The notes below the pieces were generated by a model, which saw only the letters and a program-made list of their open reading frames with translations, searched no databases and was not told the origin of the DNA. From an uncultured Porphyromonas sp. (GTDB lineage: Bacteria > Bacteroidota > Bacteroidia > Bacteroidales > Porphyromonadaceae), in contig UWSO01000005.1 of the NCBI GenBank assembly GCA_900538385.1, forward strand, positions 16,420 to 80,419: a DNA stretch of 64,000 nt. The letters are read 5' to 3'. Numbering within the stretch: position 1 is the stretch's first letter; every line of letters begins with the position of its first letter. Shown here piece after piece: positions 41,087 to 50,006 of the stretch. The translations under genes and the position numbers were made by a program.

Positions 41087-41581
41087 ATGAAGCACGTTCT
41101 AACTATCCTACTATCTCTCATAGTAGTTACTGTAGCTCAAGCACAGCTACCTCAAGTCGAGCTTAAGGATCTACAGAACAATGTAGTCAACACAAGCGAA
41201 CTAAGTAACGATGGTAAGCCCTTTATCATCTCATTCTTCGCAACATGGTGCAAGCCTTGTCTGCGCGAGCTCAAGGCGATCCACGAGGAGTATGTCGACT
41301 GGCAGGAGGAGACGGGCGTCAAGCTCATCGCGGTCTCTATAGATGAAGGTCAAAACGCTGACCGCGTCAAGCCTCTAGTCGATGCTCTAGGCTTTGAGTA
41401 CGAAGTCTTACTGGATCCCAATGGAGACTTCAAGCGAGCTATGAATGTCAATATGATTCCCCATGTCTTCGTCATCGACGGCAAGGGACGTGTCGCATTC
41501 TCTCATAGCGGATACACCGATGGTGGTGAGCAGGAGCTGATCGCTAAGGTGCGTGAGATACTTCAAAGCACCGAGGAATAA
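41087..41581 (+). CDS. Exported TlpA-like thioredoxin
   Basis: The 164 residues have a signal peptide (MKHVLTILLSLIVVTVAQAQ) and a TlpA/ResA-type thioredoxin domain with the redox pair C55 and C58 in FATWCKPCLREL. MIPHVFVIDGKGRV contains the cis-Pro. It probably reduces or shuffles disulfides in the envelope. Other thioredoxin-fold or CxxC proteins follow (43509-44351, 44384-46108). A long hairpin after it suggests it ends its own mRNA with the Big2 lipoprotein. Confidence 0.92.
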   Translation: MKHVLTILLSLIVVTVAQAQLPQVELKDLQNNVVNTSELSNDGKPFIISFFATWCKPCLRELKAIHEEYVDWQEETGVKLIAVSIDEGQNADRVKPLVDALGFEYEVLLDPNGDFKRAMNVNMIPHVFVIDGKGRVAFSHSGYTDGGEQELIAKVREILQSTEE

Positions 41582-41607
41582 ACCTATTCCTTACCGAGCC
41601 ACAAAAA

Positions 41608-41656
41608 AGAGGAGAGACCTAGCACCCATACATAAGAGTGTTAGCATCTCTCCTCT
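41608..41656 (+). terminator. Long hairpin after the thioredoxin gene
   Basis: AGAGGAGAGA (41608-41617) pairs with TCTCTCCTCT (41647-41656) and an inner CTAGCAC/GTGTTAG stem lies between. It is preceded by an A-run; no T-run follows on the + strand, so it may mainly protect the 3' end. Confidence 0.6.
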
Positions 41657-41736
41657 GAAATGCTTTGACGAGCTAACGGATCGAATACGCTCGATCCTTC
41701 TATTTTTTCAATCCTCCTTTTTTAGACACTGACTAT

Positions 41737-43467
41737 ATGCGACATACGCTACACCTCGTACGACACCTTTGCATCCTATCCTGTATCGGTCTCGCTGGAC
41801 TAACTGCCCTCACGGCACAAAGTAATAGCGAGTGGAAGCCTTGGAATAAGTTCTCTCCTTCCTTTAGCGTGCAGAGCGATATGCTCTTCTCTCTAGATGA
41901 CAAAGCTAACGGAAACAAAACTTGGATGGGCAATAGCTACATCACAGGTACCCTACGCAATAACTACCTCGAGCTAGGACTACGCTACGAAGAGCTAGTG
42001 CGCCCGATGCCCGGTCACGAACCTGAGCAGGGACGAGGCATACCACATATGCACCTCAAGGGCTTCATAGGCAAGTATGGCGAGGTCACGCTGGGAGACT
42101 TCTACGATCAGTTTGGATCGGGAATCCTCTTCCGCAGCTACGAGGAGCGCACACTAGGTATCGACAATGCCGTACGAGGAGTCCACGTATCTCTCACTCC
42201 ATACGATGGTGTGCGACTCAAAGGCTTCACGGGACAGCAGCGCAACTACTTCGATCGCACCTTCCGCCTCTTCAACAAGGAGAGGGGCTTCATCTCGGGA
42301 GCTGATGGCGAGCTAGCTATTCACCAGTGGACTCCATCTCTAAGAGACAATCAGATGACTCTCACGCTGGGCGGCTCCTATGTCAATAAGGTAGAGGACG
42401 ATGAGATCATTCCCGTAGAGACGCCCGCAGGTATGACGGGTCCTATGCGCCTCAACCTGCCCCGTCAGGTACACGCCTTCGGGGGACGCGCTAAGTTTAC
42501 GCTCGGAGGGTGGGTACTCAATGGCGAGTACGCCTACAAGAGCAGCGACCCTACAGCGACAAACCATTACATCTACTCTCCAGGCTCCGTAGCGATGCTC
42601 TCGACCTCCTACTCACAGCGTGGACTAAGCCTCTTGCTACAAGCTAAGCGCAGCGAAAACTTTAACTTCCTCTCCGCTCGCTCCACGGTCGGTACGCCAC
42701 TACATATCAACCATCTGCCAGCTTTCACGGCTAATCATACTTACACCCTCGCAGCCCTCTACCCCTATGCTACGCAGCCTGATGGCGAGTGGGCACTACA
42801 GGGAGATATACGCTATACCATCCCCAGAGGTACCCTACTAGGTGGTAAGTATGGTACGAGTCTACGAGTCAACTATGCGCATGTGCGAGGACTCAAGAGC
42901 GTTGCTACTGATCAGCTACCACTAGATGCACCAGAGGGTAAGCTCTATGGTACGGATGGGTACCAGCACCCCTTCTTCGGCATGGGTGAGCTGTACTACT
43001 CCGACTTCAACTTCGAGCTAAGCAAGAAGTTCTCTCGTACCGTCTCGATGACCTTCGAGTATTACCACCAGATCTACAACCAGCAGGTGGTCGAGGGACA
43101 CGCTATCAATAATCCGCTCGTCTATAGCAACATCTTCGTCCTCGACGGCAAGTTTAAACTAACTCCTCGCTACACGCTACGCACAGAGCTGCAGTACTTG
43201 TACAGTCGTCAGGCTGAGGGAAGCTGGCTCTTTGGACTGGCCGAGCTATCCGTAGCACCTAACTGGATGATCTCCCTATCCGATCAGTACAATATAGATA
43301 TGACCAAGGAGCACTACTACATGGGCTCTCTCACTTACGCCAAGGGCAATCACCGCCTACAGCTCGGCTACGGACGCACACGCGCTGGTATCAACTGCTC
43401 AGGTGGCGTATGTCGCTATATGCCCGAGACGAAGGGTATCTACCTAAGCTACAACGGATCTTTCTAA
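41737..43467 (+). CDS. Outer-membrane beta-barrel-like protein, DUF6029 family
   Basis: The 576 residues begin with a signal peptide (MRHTLHLVRHLCILSCIGLAGLTALTAQ). The rest shows alternating beta-strand patterning with aromatic girdles, for example YLELGLRYEELVRP and GKYGEVTLGDFYDQFG, ending in Phe (YLSYNGSF), as in outer-membrane barrels. The form fits the DUF6029 family of Bacteroidota. It lies directly before an Omp28-type lipoprotein and a T9SS thioredoxin, a recurring association. The role may be assembly or anchoring of the redox proteins, but is unknown. Confidence 0.75.
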   Translation: MRHTLHLVRHLCILSCIGLAGLTALTAQSNSEWKPWNKFSPSFSVQSDMLFSLDDKANGNKTWMGNSYITGTLRNNYLELGLRYEELVRPMPGHEPEQGRGIPHMHLKGFIGKYGEVTLGDFYDQFGSGILFRSYEERTLGIDNAVRGVHVSLTPYDGVRLKGFTGQQRNYFDRTFRLFNKERGFISGADGELAIHQWTPSLRDNQMTLTLGGSYVNKVEDDEIIPVETPAGMTGPMRLNLPRQVHAFGGRAKFTLGGWVLNGEYAYKSSDPTATNHYIYSPGSVAMLSTSYSQRGLSLLLQAKRSENFNFLSARSTVGTPLHINHLPAFTANHTYTLAALYPYATQPDGEWALQGDIRYTIPRGTLLGGKYGTSLRVNYAHVRGLKSVATDQLPLDAPEGKLYGTDGYQHPFFGMGELYYSDFNFELSKKFSRTVSMTFEYYHQIYNQQVVEGHAINNPLVYSNIFVLDGKFKLTPRYTLRTELQYLYSRQAEGSWLFGLAELSVAPNWMISLSDQYNIDMTKEHYYMGSLTYAKGNHRLQLGYGRTRAGINCSGGVCRYMPETKGIYLSYNGSF

Positions 43468-43508
43468 CGCCTGGACACTTCATTCACACATTTGACAATA
43501 CAACCAAG

Positions 43509-44351
43509 ATGAAACTATCTACACGCTATACAATTCTCTCAGCTCTAGCTCTGACCCTTATGGTAGCCTGCAAGCCAATGCCTGAGAGTGAGCGCTTCAT
43601 CCCCAATGAGATGGAGACCTCAAAAGGGCGCTCCGTGCTCATCGAGGACTACAGCGGTGTGGGCTGTGTCAACTGCCCCATAGCTGCAAAGAAAATTACG
43701 GAGGCTGCAGTTCCTCATGGTGACAAGGTGGTCATCGTAGCGCTACACGGGAGCGACACCGAGGTCGGCACCCAGTCTAAGGAAGACCCTAAAGGCCTAT
43801 ATAGCCCCGAGGCGGCTACTTACCTCGAGCGCCTTCAGTCAGGAGGCTCGCTACCCGTCGCTACATTCAATCGTCGCCCACTCGCCAGCAACGGGAGCAA
43901 GAGTTATAGCGACAGCTATCCCCAGTGGCCTGCCGAGATGCAGGCTATTCGTGAGCTATCTCAGCTCTACAAGATTGACCTGCAGGTCTCCGAGAGCGAT
44001 CGCAAGGTTACGACCCAATGCACCGCCACGGCACTAGACCCCACTGCGCAAGAGTCTGCTCCTGAGCTTTACCTACAGCTGTGGCTCATCGAGGATGACA
44101 TCGTAGCGCCTCAGCACTTCAGGAAGGAACTAGACAAAGCCTATCAGCACAACCACATCTTCCGTCAGACGCTCAACGGCATCGACGGAGAGCCTTATGG
44201 GCTAGGCAAGAGCTACGATAAGACCAGTGCCATCGAGCGAGAGGTCATCGAGCCCAATCACTGCTCCGTCGTCGCTATCCTCTATGACCACAAGACAGGT
44301 GAGGTCTACGAGGTCGCTAAGGCTCCTCTTAGTCCAAATAGCGGACACTAA
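43509..44351 (+). CDS. Omp28-related outer-membrane lipoprotein with CxxC
   Basis: The 280 residues start MKLSTRYTILSALALTLMVAC with the lipidated Cys at 21. The Omp28 domain follows, with a thioredoxin-like redox pair C53/C56 in YSGVGCVNCPIAAKKI. The start lies 41 bases after the DUF6029 stop; a longer frame from 43410 would overlap that gene. Omp28 was described as a surface protein of P. gingivalis. Its CxxC and neighbours suggest a thiol-disulfide role at the outer membrane. It is followed 32 bases on by the T9SS thioredoxin. Confidence 0.88.
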   Translation: MKLSTRYTILSALALTLMVACKPMPESERFIPNEMETSKGRSVLIEDYSGVGCVNCPIAAKKITEAAVPHGDKVVIVALHGSDTEVGTQSKEDPKGLYSPEAATYLERLQSGGSLPVATFNRRPLASNGSKSYSDSYPQWPAEMQAIRELSQLYKIDLQVSESDRKVTTQCTATALDPTAQESAPELYLQLWLIEDDIVAPQHFRKELDKAYQHNHIFRQTLNGIDGEPYGLGKSYDKTSAIEREVIEPNHCSVVAILYDHKTGEVYEVAKAPLSPNSGH

Positions 44352-44383
44352 GCAAAGAACAAACTTTCAAACTCGAATAACTA

Positions 44384-46108
44384 ATGAATAAACTAATTAC
44401 ACGCTTAGCAGTAAGCATCACATTCGTTGGAGGCATGCTCCTACCAGCGACTCAAGCTACGGCACAGCAACAGCTCGTAGCTTCAGACCTCCAGTTTGTA
44501 GAGAGCTCTACACTCGGTGAGTCTTCACAGCTCCGCGCTGGGCGAGCTGACCAACTTATCAATCTTAGGACATCAAAGTATGTCGCTAAGGACATCAATG
44601 GCAAGGAGCACGATATAGATGCCATCCTCAAGTCTGGCAAAGCTATTATGATTGACTTCTCCGCTGTATGGTGCTATTGGTGTTGGGTATTACACGAAAG
44701 TGGAGCCTTGGATAAACTCTATGCCAAGTTCGGTCCTGAGGGAACCAACCAAATTGAAGTCTTTTGGGTTGAGGCTGAAGGAGCCTCCAAGAGTAAGATC
44801 CAAGCTAAGAGCAAGGATTGGACCAAAGACAGCAAGGGCAATCCTGTACCTTATCCCATCTTTTCTGATCCGAGGATGCACCCCACCCTTGGCATTGACG
44901 TGCGAGGTCTTCCTACACTAGTCCTTGTCGGGAAGAACAATAAGTGGATCGAGTGTCGCGGGGAGGTTCAAACATCAGATCCTGACTTCAAGCAGTTTGC
45001 AGAGCTCTTAGAGCTCTTTATGACAGATGAGGACAAGCCTCAAAATGTAAACTTCTCGGGTCCGAGAGATCTCTACGTGGGAGAGACCCATACGCTTAAG
45101 GTTAACTATGCAACTGTCGCACCAGCCACCAAGGTTGAGTGGAAGGCTCCACAGGGACTCACCCTCAAGAAGGTGAGCGACGCTGAGTGCCAGATTACCG
45201 CTGACAAGCTTGGCACTTACGAGGTTGAGGCTACGGTCACGAACAAGAATGGTAGCGCTACTGGCAAGGTGTCCATCACCGTATCCGCTCCTATCTCTAG
45301 CTATCCATTCGTCTGTGGGATGGACAATAAGAAGGAGATCGACAAGGGATGGCGCTCCATCGACCATGATGGCGACGGGCTAGGCTTCGACTCCTTTAGT
45401 GGTGAAGGCTTCCTAGAGCGTCTCGGTCTAGAGTTAAAAGACGGCGTTAAGGCTGGCGCAGAGAAGAGTGATGACTGCCTTATCTCTTTCGGTAAATTCT
45501 ACCCAACGGAGTTCATCAAAGGGAACTTTAAGGGTGTAAATATCGAGCCCAACAACGAGCTTCTCTCTGCGCCGCTCTCCATACCAGCTGATGCTGCGAA
45601 ACCAACCTTCTCATGCTACATCATGAACTTCTTGAAGGCTGATAGAGCGGATGAGCTCAAGGTAATGGTCTCAGAGCCTAATGGTACACCTATAGAGCTT
45701 CTAGCTCCACAAAAGTCAACTCCCCGCTGGACGCTCATCTCTGCAGATCTATCGGCTTACAAGGGCAAAACGATCCTACTCTCGCTAGTCCCCGTAGTCA
45801 ACGGAGGAAGTACTATTCTAGTAGACCAGCTACGTGTCACGATGGATGGCTCGACAGATGTAGAGGCTCCTACGCTCAATATAGAGACCACTCTCTACCC
45901 CAACCCCGCCAGTGACTATGTCACCGTCAGGACGCGTGTCGGTAGCACTATCGAGCTCTTTGCTGCAGATGGCGCACTGCTCTCCACTGCGCAAGCCAAG
46001 GGCGAGGAGACCACGGTAGCACTTGCACAGCTACCCGCAGGGCGCTATCTAGTACGCATCACCTCTCTAGAGGGTGAGATGGTCCTCCGTCCACTCATCA
46101 TAGAGTAG
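44384..46108 (+). CDS. Secreted thioredoxin-fold protein with T9SS sorting domain
   Basis: The 574 residues have a signal peptide (to about 27, ATAQQ), a thioredoxin domain with C97/C100 in FSAVWCYWCWVL and a cis-Pro loop GLPTLVLV, an Ig/PKD-like domain (about 205-305), a jelly-roll-like region (about 310-485) and a type A T9SS sorting domain (TLYPNPASDYVTVRT...LPAGRYLVRI...RPLIIE). Its sorting domain is close to that of the LRR protein at 26066-28726. The layout recalls the haem-binding thioredoxin HBP35 of P. gingivalis, which also follows an Omp28-like gene as I recall. Haem binding here is not shown. Confidence 0.88.
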   Translation: MNKLITRLAVSITFVGGMLLPATQATAQQQLVASDLQFVESSTLGESSQLRAGRADQLINLRTSKYVAKDINGKEHDIDAILKSGKAIMIDFSAVWCYWCWVLHESGALDKLYAKFGPEGTNQIEVFWVEAEGASKSKIQAKSKDWTKDSKGNPVPYPIFSDPRMHPTLGIDVRGLPTLVLVGKNNKWIECRGEVQTSDPDFKQFAELLELFMTDEDKPQNVNFSGPRDLYVGETHTLKVNYATVAPATKVEWKAPQGLTLKKVSDAECQITADKLGTYEVEATVTNKNGSATGKVSITVSAPISSYPFVCGMDNKKEIDKGWRSIDHDGDGLGFDSFSGEGFLERLGLELKDGVKAGAEKSDDCLISFGKFYPTEFIKGNFKGVNIEPNNELLSAPLSIPADAAKPTFSCYIMNFLKADRADELKVMVSEPNGTPIELLAPQKSTPRWTLISADLSAYKGKTILLSLVPVVNGGSTILVDQLRVTMDGSTDVEAPTLNIETTLYPNPASDYVTVRTRVGSTIELFAADGALLSTAQAKGEETTVALAQLPAGRYLVRITSLEGEMVLRPLIIE

Positions 46109-46167
46109 GCTATCCCAGATAGGCTACGATGATCTCTCAGAGACCGTCGTAATACCAACAACTAATC

Positions 46168-46203
46168 AAGGCAGACCTTCGAAATGTCTCGATGGTCTGC
46201 CTT
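46168..46203 (+). terminator. Intrinsic terminator of the thioredoxin/T9SS cluster
   Basis: AAGGCAGACC (46168-46177) pairs with GGTCTGCCTT (46194-46203) and TGTTTTG follows. It lies 59 bases past the stop. Confidence 0.88.
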
Positions 46204-46235
46204 TGTTTTGCTCGAACTCGTTGTCTCTCCTCCGA

Positions 46236-46424
46236 CTTCTAGGGAAGAATTTCCCAATAGCTCGCTGGAAAATGAAAATTCTCCACGGAGGCGAGGAAAA
46301 TTTCTTCGGAAGAATCAAACGATACTTCGGAAGAATCAAACGATAAGTCCGAAGTATTTTTCATTTCCTCGGTGGCAAATCAGAAATCCCTCCGGAGGAA
46401 TTCTTGGATTTCCTCGGAAGAAAA
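46236..46424. repeat. Dispersed 190-bp phased palindrome element, copy E (inverted)
   Basis: The sequence is close to the reverse complement of copy D. Sites are centred near 46242, 46263, 46286, 46307, 46328, 46350, 46370, 46393 and 46415. It lies between the terminator at 46168 and the cobalamin operon promoter. Confidence 0.9.
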
Positions 46425-46496
46425 GGCTAGCTGTTGACTAAAGGCTCTCCAGCGCATCAAGTGCTCCTTGAAATAGTTGTGCCGCTAGAGGATCCT

Positions 46497-46520
46497 CTTC
46501 TAATCTCTAACCTCTAAATT
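46497..46520. repeat. Degenerate 7-bp array upstream of the cobalamin operon
   Basis: Three heptads in the CTCTAAY orientation lead into TTCGC and the -7 element. The same string with one base less precedes mnmG. Confidence 0.75.
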
Positions 46521-46523
46521 CGC

Positions 46524-46531
46524 TACCTTTG
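46524..46531 (+). promoter_or_regulatory. -7 promoter element of the cobalamin operon
   Basis: TACCTTTG followed by CATGAGG. Transcription start would be near 46538, about 37 bases before ATG 46575. No B12 riboswitch core is present between promoter and start codon. Confidence 0.75.
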
Positions 46532-46574
46532 CATGAGGCTTCTGTAGGGGGCTTTTTAATCTAGAGACTGATCT

Positions 46575-47663
46575 ATGCGATTGCTTATAGCACGTCACGG
46601 AGAGACGGAGGAAAACTTGCGCTCTATCTGTCAGGGGCAGACAGCTGGCACGCTAACTCGACGAGGAGTGGCGCAATGTCTACAGTTGGGGGACAAGCTG
46701 AAGGGGTATCCCATCACACATATATACAGTAGCGATCAGCTGCGGGCACGTCGCTCGGCTGAGCTGATGATGTCGTCGAGTGGCTGCAAGGCACCTCTGG
46801 TGCTGGACGAGCGACTGCGAGAGCGCTTCTTCGGGCGGTGGGAGGGGCGACCCTTTGTCGAGATTCCATCGCCAGCCGAGGAGTTGCACGAGATCGAGAC
46901 GGTCGAGGCTATTGCGGAGCGTCTGCAGAGCTTCTTACACGACTTAAAGCAAAAGCATAGCAATACAGAGGATCTGGTGCTGCTCATGAGTCATGGCTTC
47001 ACCATGAGGGCGCTAGAGGCGTTGCTACAGGGAGGTCCTCTAGACAAAGTGGAGGAGATCACCTTCCTAGCCAATGGGGACTACCGCCTATACGAGGGGG
47101 GCAAGCTCTGCCAGCGTCCGAGGGTGGTCTACATATCGGGTGGTCAGCGCAGTGGCAAGAGTGGCTACGCACAGCGACTGGCGCGCTCGCTCTCTGATCA
47201 GCCGATCTACCTCGCTACAGCGCGTCACTGGGACGAGGAGTTCGAGCGTCGCATAGCGCGTCACCAAGCGGATCGTGGACCTGAGTGGACTACTATCGAG
47301 GAGCCTCGCTACTTGAGCCAGACGCAGATAGCTGGGCGTGTCGTCCTGATCGACTGTGTGACGCTGTGGCTTACGAATATATATAGTGACCTGGAGTTTG
47401 ACGCTGAGGCTTCGCTCAGAGAGGCGCGTCGTGAGTGGCAGCAGCTGCTACATCACTGTGAGGCGGATACGCTCATTGTGGTGAGCAACGAGATCGGCAT
47501 GAGCTTGCACGCTGCCGATGCGGGTTCACGAGCTTTTGTAGATCTGCAGGGATGGGTCAACCAGTATATCTCTGCCACGGCCGATGAAGCTTACTTGATG
47601 GTCTCTGGCAGAGCTTTACGGACAGAACTAATTTCAGACTTATATAGAGAAGAGAGCGTATGA
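46575..47663 (+). CDS. Fused histidine phosphatase (CobC-like) and adenosylcobinamide kinase/guanylyltransferase (CobU)
   Basis: The 362 residues combine two enzymes. Residues 1-175 are a phosphoglycerate-mutase-like histidine phosphatase (LLIARHGETEEN with H8; second His H140 in LLMSHGF), as in alpha-ribazole phosphatase. Residues about 183-362 are CobU: the P-loop GGQRSGKSGYAQ, YLATARHWDEEF, and LIDCVTLWLTN. CobU phosphorylates adenosylcobinamide and activates it with GTP. A free-standing CobC homologue lies later in the operon. The ATG of cobT overlaps the stop (ATGA). The fusion joins two steps of nucleotide-loop assembly. Confidence 0.92.
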   Translation: MRLLIARHGETEENLRSICQGQTAGTLTRRGVAQCLQLGDKLKGYPITHIYSSDQLRARRSAELMMSSSGCKAPLVLDERLRERFFGRWEGRPFVEIPSPAEELHEIETVEAIAERLQSFLHDLKQKHSNTEDLVLLMSHGFTMRALEALLQGGPLDKVEEITFLANGDYRLYEGGKLCQRPRVVYISGGQRSGKSGYAQRLARSLSDQPIYLATARHWDEEFERRIARHQADRGPEWTTIEEPRYLSQTQIAGRVVLIDCVTLWLTNIYSDLEFDAEASLREARREWQQLLHHCEADTLIVVSNEIGMSLHAADAGSRAFVDLQGWVNQYISATADEAYLMVSGRALRTELISDLYREESV

Positions 47664-48667
47664 CTTTTGAGGAAGAACTACAAGAGCGGATCGACAGCCG
47701 CACGAAGCCAAAGGGTTCGCTGGGGCAACTAGAGCGCATCGCCTACAAGGTGGGCATGATACAGCATAGTGTGACGCCTCAGCTGATCGACCCCGTGCTG
47801 CTACTGATGGCTGCAGATCATGGAATCGTCGAGGAGGGCGTGAGTCCATGTCCTAAGGAGATCACGTGGCAGCAATGCATCAACTTCGTCTCGGGGGGCG
47901 GGGCTTGTAGTGTCTTGGCGCGGCAAAATGGCTTTCGCCTGCGTGTCATAGATGTGGGCGTCGACTACGACTTCCCTGAGGCTTGTCGTATCGAGTCGGC
48001 TAAGGTGATGCACGGCACCCGCAATATGCTTCACGAGCCGGCTATGACGACTGAGGAGTGTGCTGAGGCGATGTTGATCGGCGCTCAATGCGTGGCGCAA
48101 GAGGCGGAGCGTGGGTCTAATGTGATCGCCTTTGGTGAGATGGGTATCGGCAATACATCGCCAGCGACGCTGATCCTACACAAGATCACGGGACGCTCTA
48201 TTGCCTCGATCATTGGCCCAGGCTCGGGACTGCGTGGCTCGGGGCTAGAACATAAGGCCAAGGTGCTCGAACAGGTGGCTGCACGCTACAATCCGCAAAG
48301 TCCTATGGAGCTATTGTCGCAGATGGGCGGACTAGAGATCGCAGCTATCTGCGGGGGTGTCCTAGAGGCATACAAGAGAGGTATGCTGATCCTAGCGGAT
48401 GGTGTGATCGCTACCTCAGCCTTTATGGTGGCACACGAGATGGAGCCACGCATCGTGGACAATGTGCTCTTTGCTCACACCTCCGAAGAGCCAGGACACC
48501 AAGCGATGATCGACTACCTAGGCGGAGAGGCGATCTTGTCCCTAGAGATGCGCCTCGGCGAGGGTACGGGAGCCCTCGTTGCCTATCCGATTGTTCAGTC
48601 GGCCGTTGCCTTTATGAACAATATGCGCGGCTTTGCGGACGCGGCGGTCTATCGTGTAGACAAGTAA
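47660..48667 (+). CDS. cobT: Nicotinate-nucleotide:dimethylbenzimidazole phosphoribosyltransferase
   Basis: Makes alpha-ribazole-5'-phosphate from a benzimidazole base and nicotinate mononucleotide for the lower cobalamin ligand. The 335 residues carry typical motifs: MAADHGIVEEGVSPCPKEIT, GEMGIGNTSPA, and near the C-terminus MRLGEGTGALVAYPI, which holds the catalytic Glu. The start overlaps the CobU stop by four bases, and cobS begins 17 bases after its end. Confidence 0.96.
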   Translation: MTFEEELQERIDSRTKPKGSLGQLERIAYKVGMIQHSVTPQLIDPVLLLMAADHGIVEEGVSPCPKEITWQQCINFVSGGGACSVLARQNGFRLRVIDVGVDYDFPEACRIESAKVMHGTRNMLHEPAMTTEECAEAMLIGAQCVAQEAERGSNVIAFGEMGIGNTSPATLILHKITGRSIASIIGPGSGLRGSGLEHKAKVLEQVAARYNPQSPMELLSQMGGLEIAAICGGVLEAYKRGMLILADGVIATSAFMVAHEMEPRIVDNVLFAHTSEEPGHQAMIDYLGGEAILSLEMRLGEGTGALVAYPIVQSAVAFMNNMRGFADAAVYRVDK

Positions 48668-48684
48668 GGAGAGACACTTGACCT

Positions 48685-49470
48685 ATGGCTTGGCATCTGT
48701 GGCGCACGATACGCTCTGAGTGGGACCTACTTCGTCTCTCGCTACTCTTCTACACCCGCATACCGGTGGGGCATGTGGCGTATCATGAGGAGCGTATGGG
48801 GGAGTCTTTTCGCTACTTCCCTCTGCTGGGTGCGATCGTAGGAGCTGTGATGGCGGGGATCTATGCCTTGGCCGGCTACTATCTACCAAACGCTGTCGCT
48901 GCGGTGATGAGCGTGATCGTTGGTTTAGTTGTCACGGGCGGGATGCATGAGGATGGCTTGTCGGACTATTGCGATGCCTTCGGCGGGTATCATGATAGGG
49001 ATACGACGCTACGCATTATGAAGGACAGCTCGACGGGCGTGTACGGTATTCTCGGGCTGGTAATGCTCCTCATGAGCCGTGTTGTGCTGCTGAGCTACAT
49101 ACCTTACGAGACCGCCATCGGAACGATCGTTGCGATGGCGGTGGTGGCGCGCTGGATGCCTATTCTCGTGATGCGTCTCTCGACCTACGCTCGTAAGAGT
49201 GACGAGGCGAGCAAGGCGACCCATTTGCGACAAGTGGTCACCACGAAGACGCTGCTTATTGCGGCTGTCTGGGCACTCCTAGCCCTCTTGCTCCTGCCCT
49301 GGCAGGCTGCTGTTGTGGCTCCCGTGCTGATGATAGGGCAGTCGCTACTGATCATGCGCATTAGCAACAAACGTATCGGTGGACACACGGGCGATGTGCT
49401 GGGAGCTATCGAATGTCTCGCAGAGCTGACGCTACTGCTGGTCACGCTTGTGGTAACTATCTACGCCTGA
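48685..49470 (+). CDS. cobS: Adenosylcobinamide-GDP ribazoletransferase (cobalamin synthase)
   Basis: Joins adenosylcobinamide-GDP with alpha-ribazole (phosphate) to form adenosylcobalamin (phosphate) in the inner membrane. The 261 residues are polytopic (about six or seven helices) with the acidic metal-binding signature GGMHEDGLSDYCDAFGG and the following KDSSTGVYG. N-terminal FYTRIPV is also typical. It ends 5 bases before cobC. Confidence 0.95.
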   Translation: MAWHLWRTIRSEWDLLRLSLLFYTRIPVGHVAYHEERMGESFRYFPLLGAIVGAVMAGIYALAGYYLPNAVAAVMSVIVGLVVTGGMHEDGLSDYCDAFGGYHDRDTTLRIMKDSSTGVYGILGLVMLLMSRVVLLSYIPYETAIGTIVAMAVVARWMPILVMRLSTYARKSDEASKATHLRQVVTTKTLLIAAVWALLALLLLPWQAAVVAPVLMIGQSLLIMRISNKRIGGHTGDVLGAIECLAELTLLLVTLVVTIYA

Positions 49471-49475
49471 CCGGT

Positions 49476-50006
49476 ATGAGTCTCTACCTCGTGCGTCACA
49501 CCCCTGTTGCCCTACCGAAAGGCATCTGCTACGGCTGGCTCGATGCGCCACTCTCGGAGGAGTACCCTCGCTATGCTCAACAGATCATTGCGGGGCTGAG
49601 CGAAGTCCAGCTGGACGAGATTTACAGTAGTCCCTCCTCTCGTTGCATTGTTTTGGCTGAGGAGATAGCTCGGACCAAGGGACTGTCCATTCGTCAAGAC
49701 GAACGACTGCGCGAACTGAACTTCGGTGCGTGGGAAGGGCTCACCTGGCAGGAAGTCTACGAGCAAGAGGCGGGGCGAGCGTGGTTTGCCGACTACTGGC
49801 ATGCCAAGACGGCAGGCGGTGAGAGCCACGACGACTTACTGGCGCGGGTAGCAGACTTTGAGGCGGAGCGGAACAAGGGCTGTCAGACGCTCCTTGTGAC
49901 GCACGCCGGGGTCATTCGCGCTTATCGTATTTTGCTGGGCAAGCTCTCGCCTAGTGAAGCGATGGCGCAGGAGGTTAACTTTGGAGAAATATATCAATAT
50001 GAGTAA
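49476..50006 (+). CDS. cobC: Alpha-ribazole phosphatase-like histidine phosphatase
   Basis: The 176 residues form a histidine phosphatase: YLVRHTPVALPKGICYGWLD with the phospho-accepting His at 8, the conserved Glu in LRELNFGAWEG, and a second His in LLVTHAGVIRAY. CobC removes the 5'-phosphate of alpha-ribazole or cobalamin-phosphate. ATG 49476, 5 bases after cobS, is chosen over an in-frame start inside cobS. It is the second such phosphatase in this operon, besides the N-terminus of the CobU fusion. It overlaps cobQ by 8 bases. Confidence 0.88.
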   Translation: MSLYLVRHTPVALPKGICYGWLDAPLSEEYPRYAQQIIAGLSEVQLDEIYSSPSSRCIVLAEEIARTKGLSIRQDERLRELNFGAWEGLTWQEVYEQEAGRAWFADYWHAKTAGGESHDDLLARVADFEAERNKGCQTLLVTHAGVIRAYRILLGKLSPSEAMAQEVNFGEIYQYE

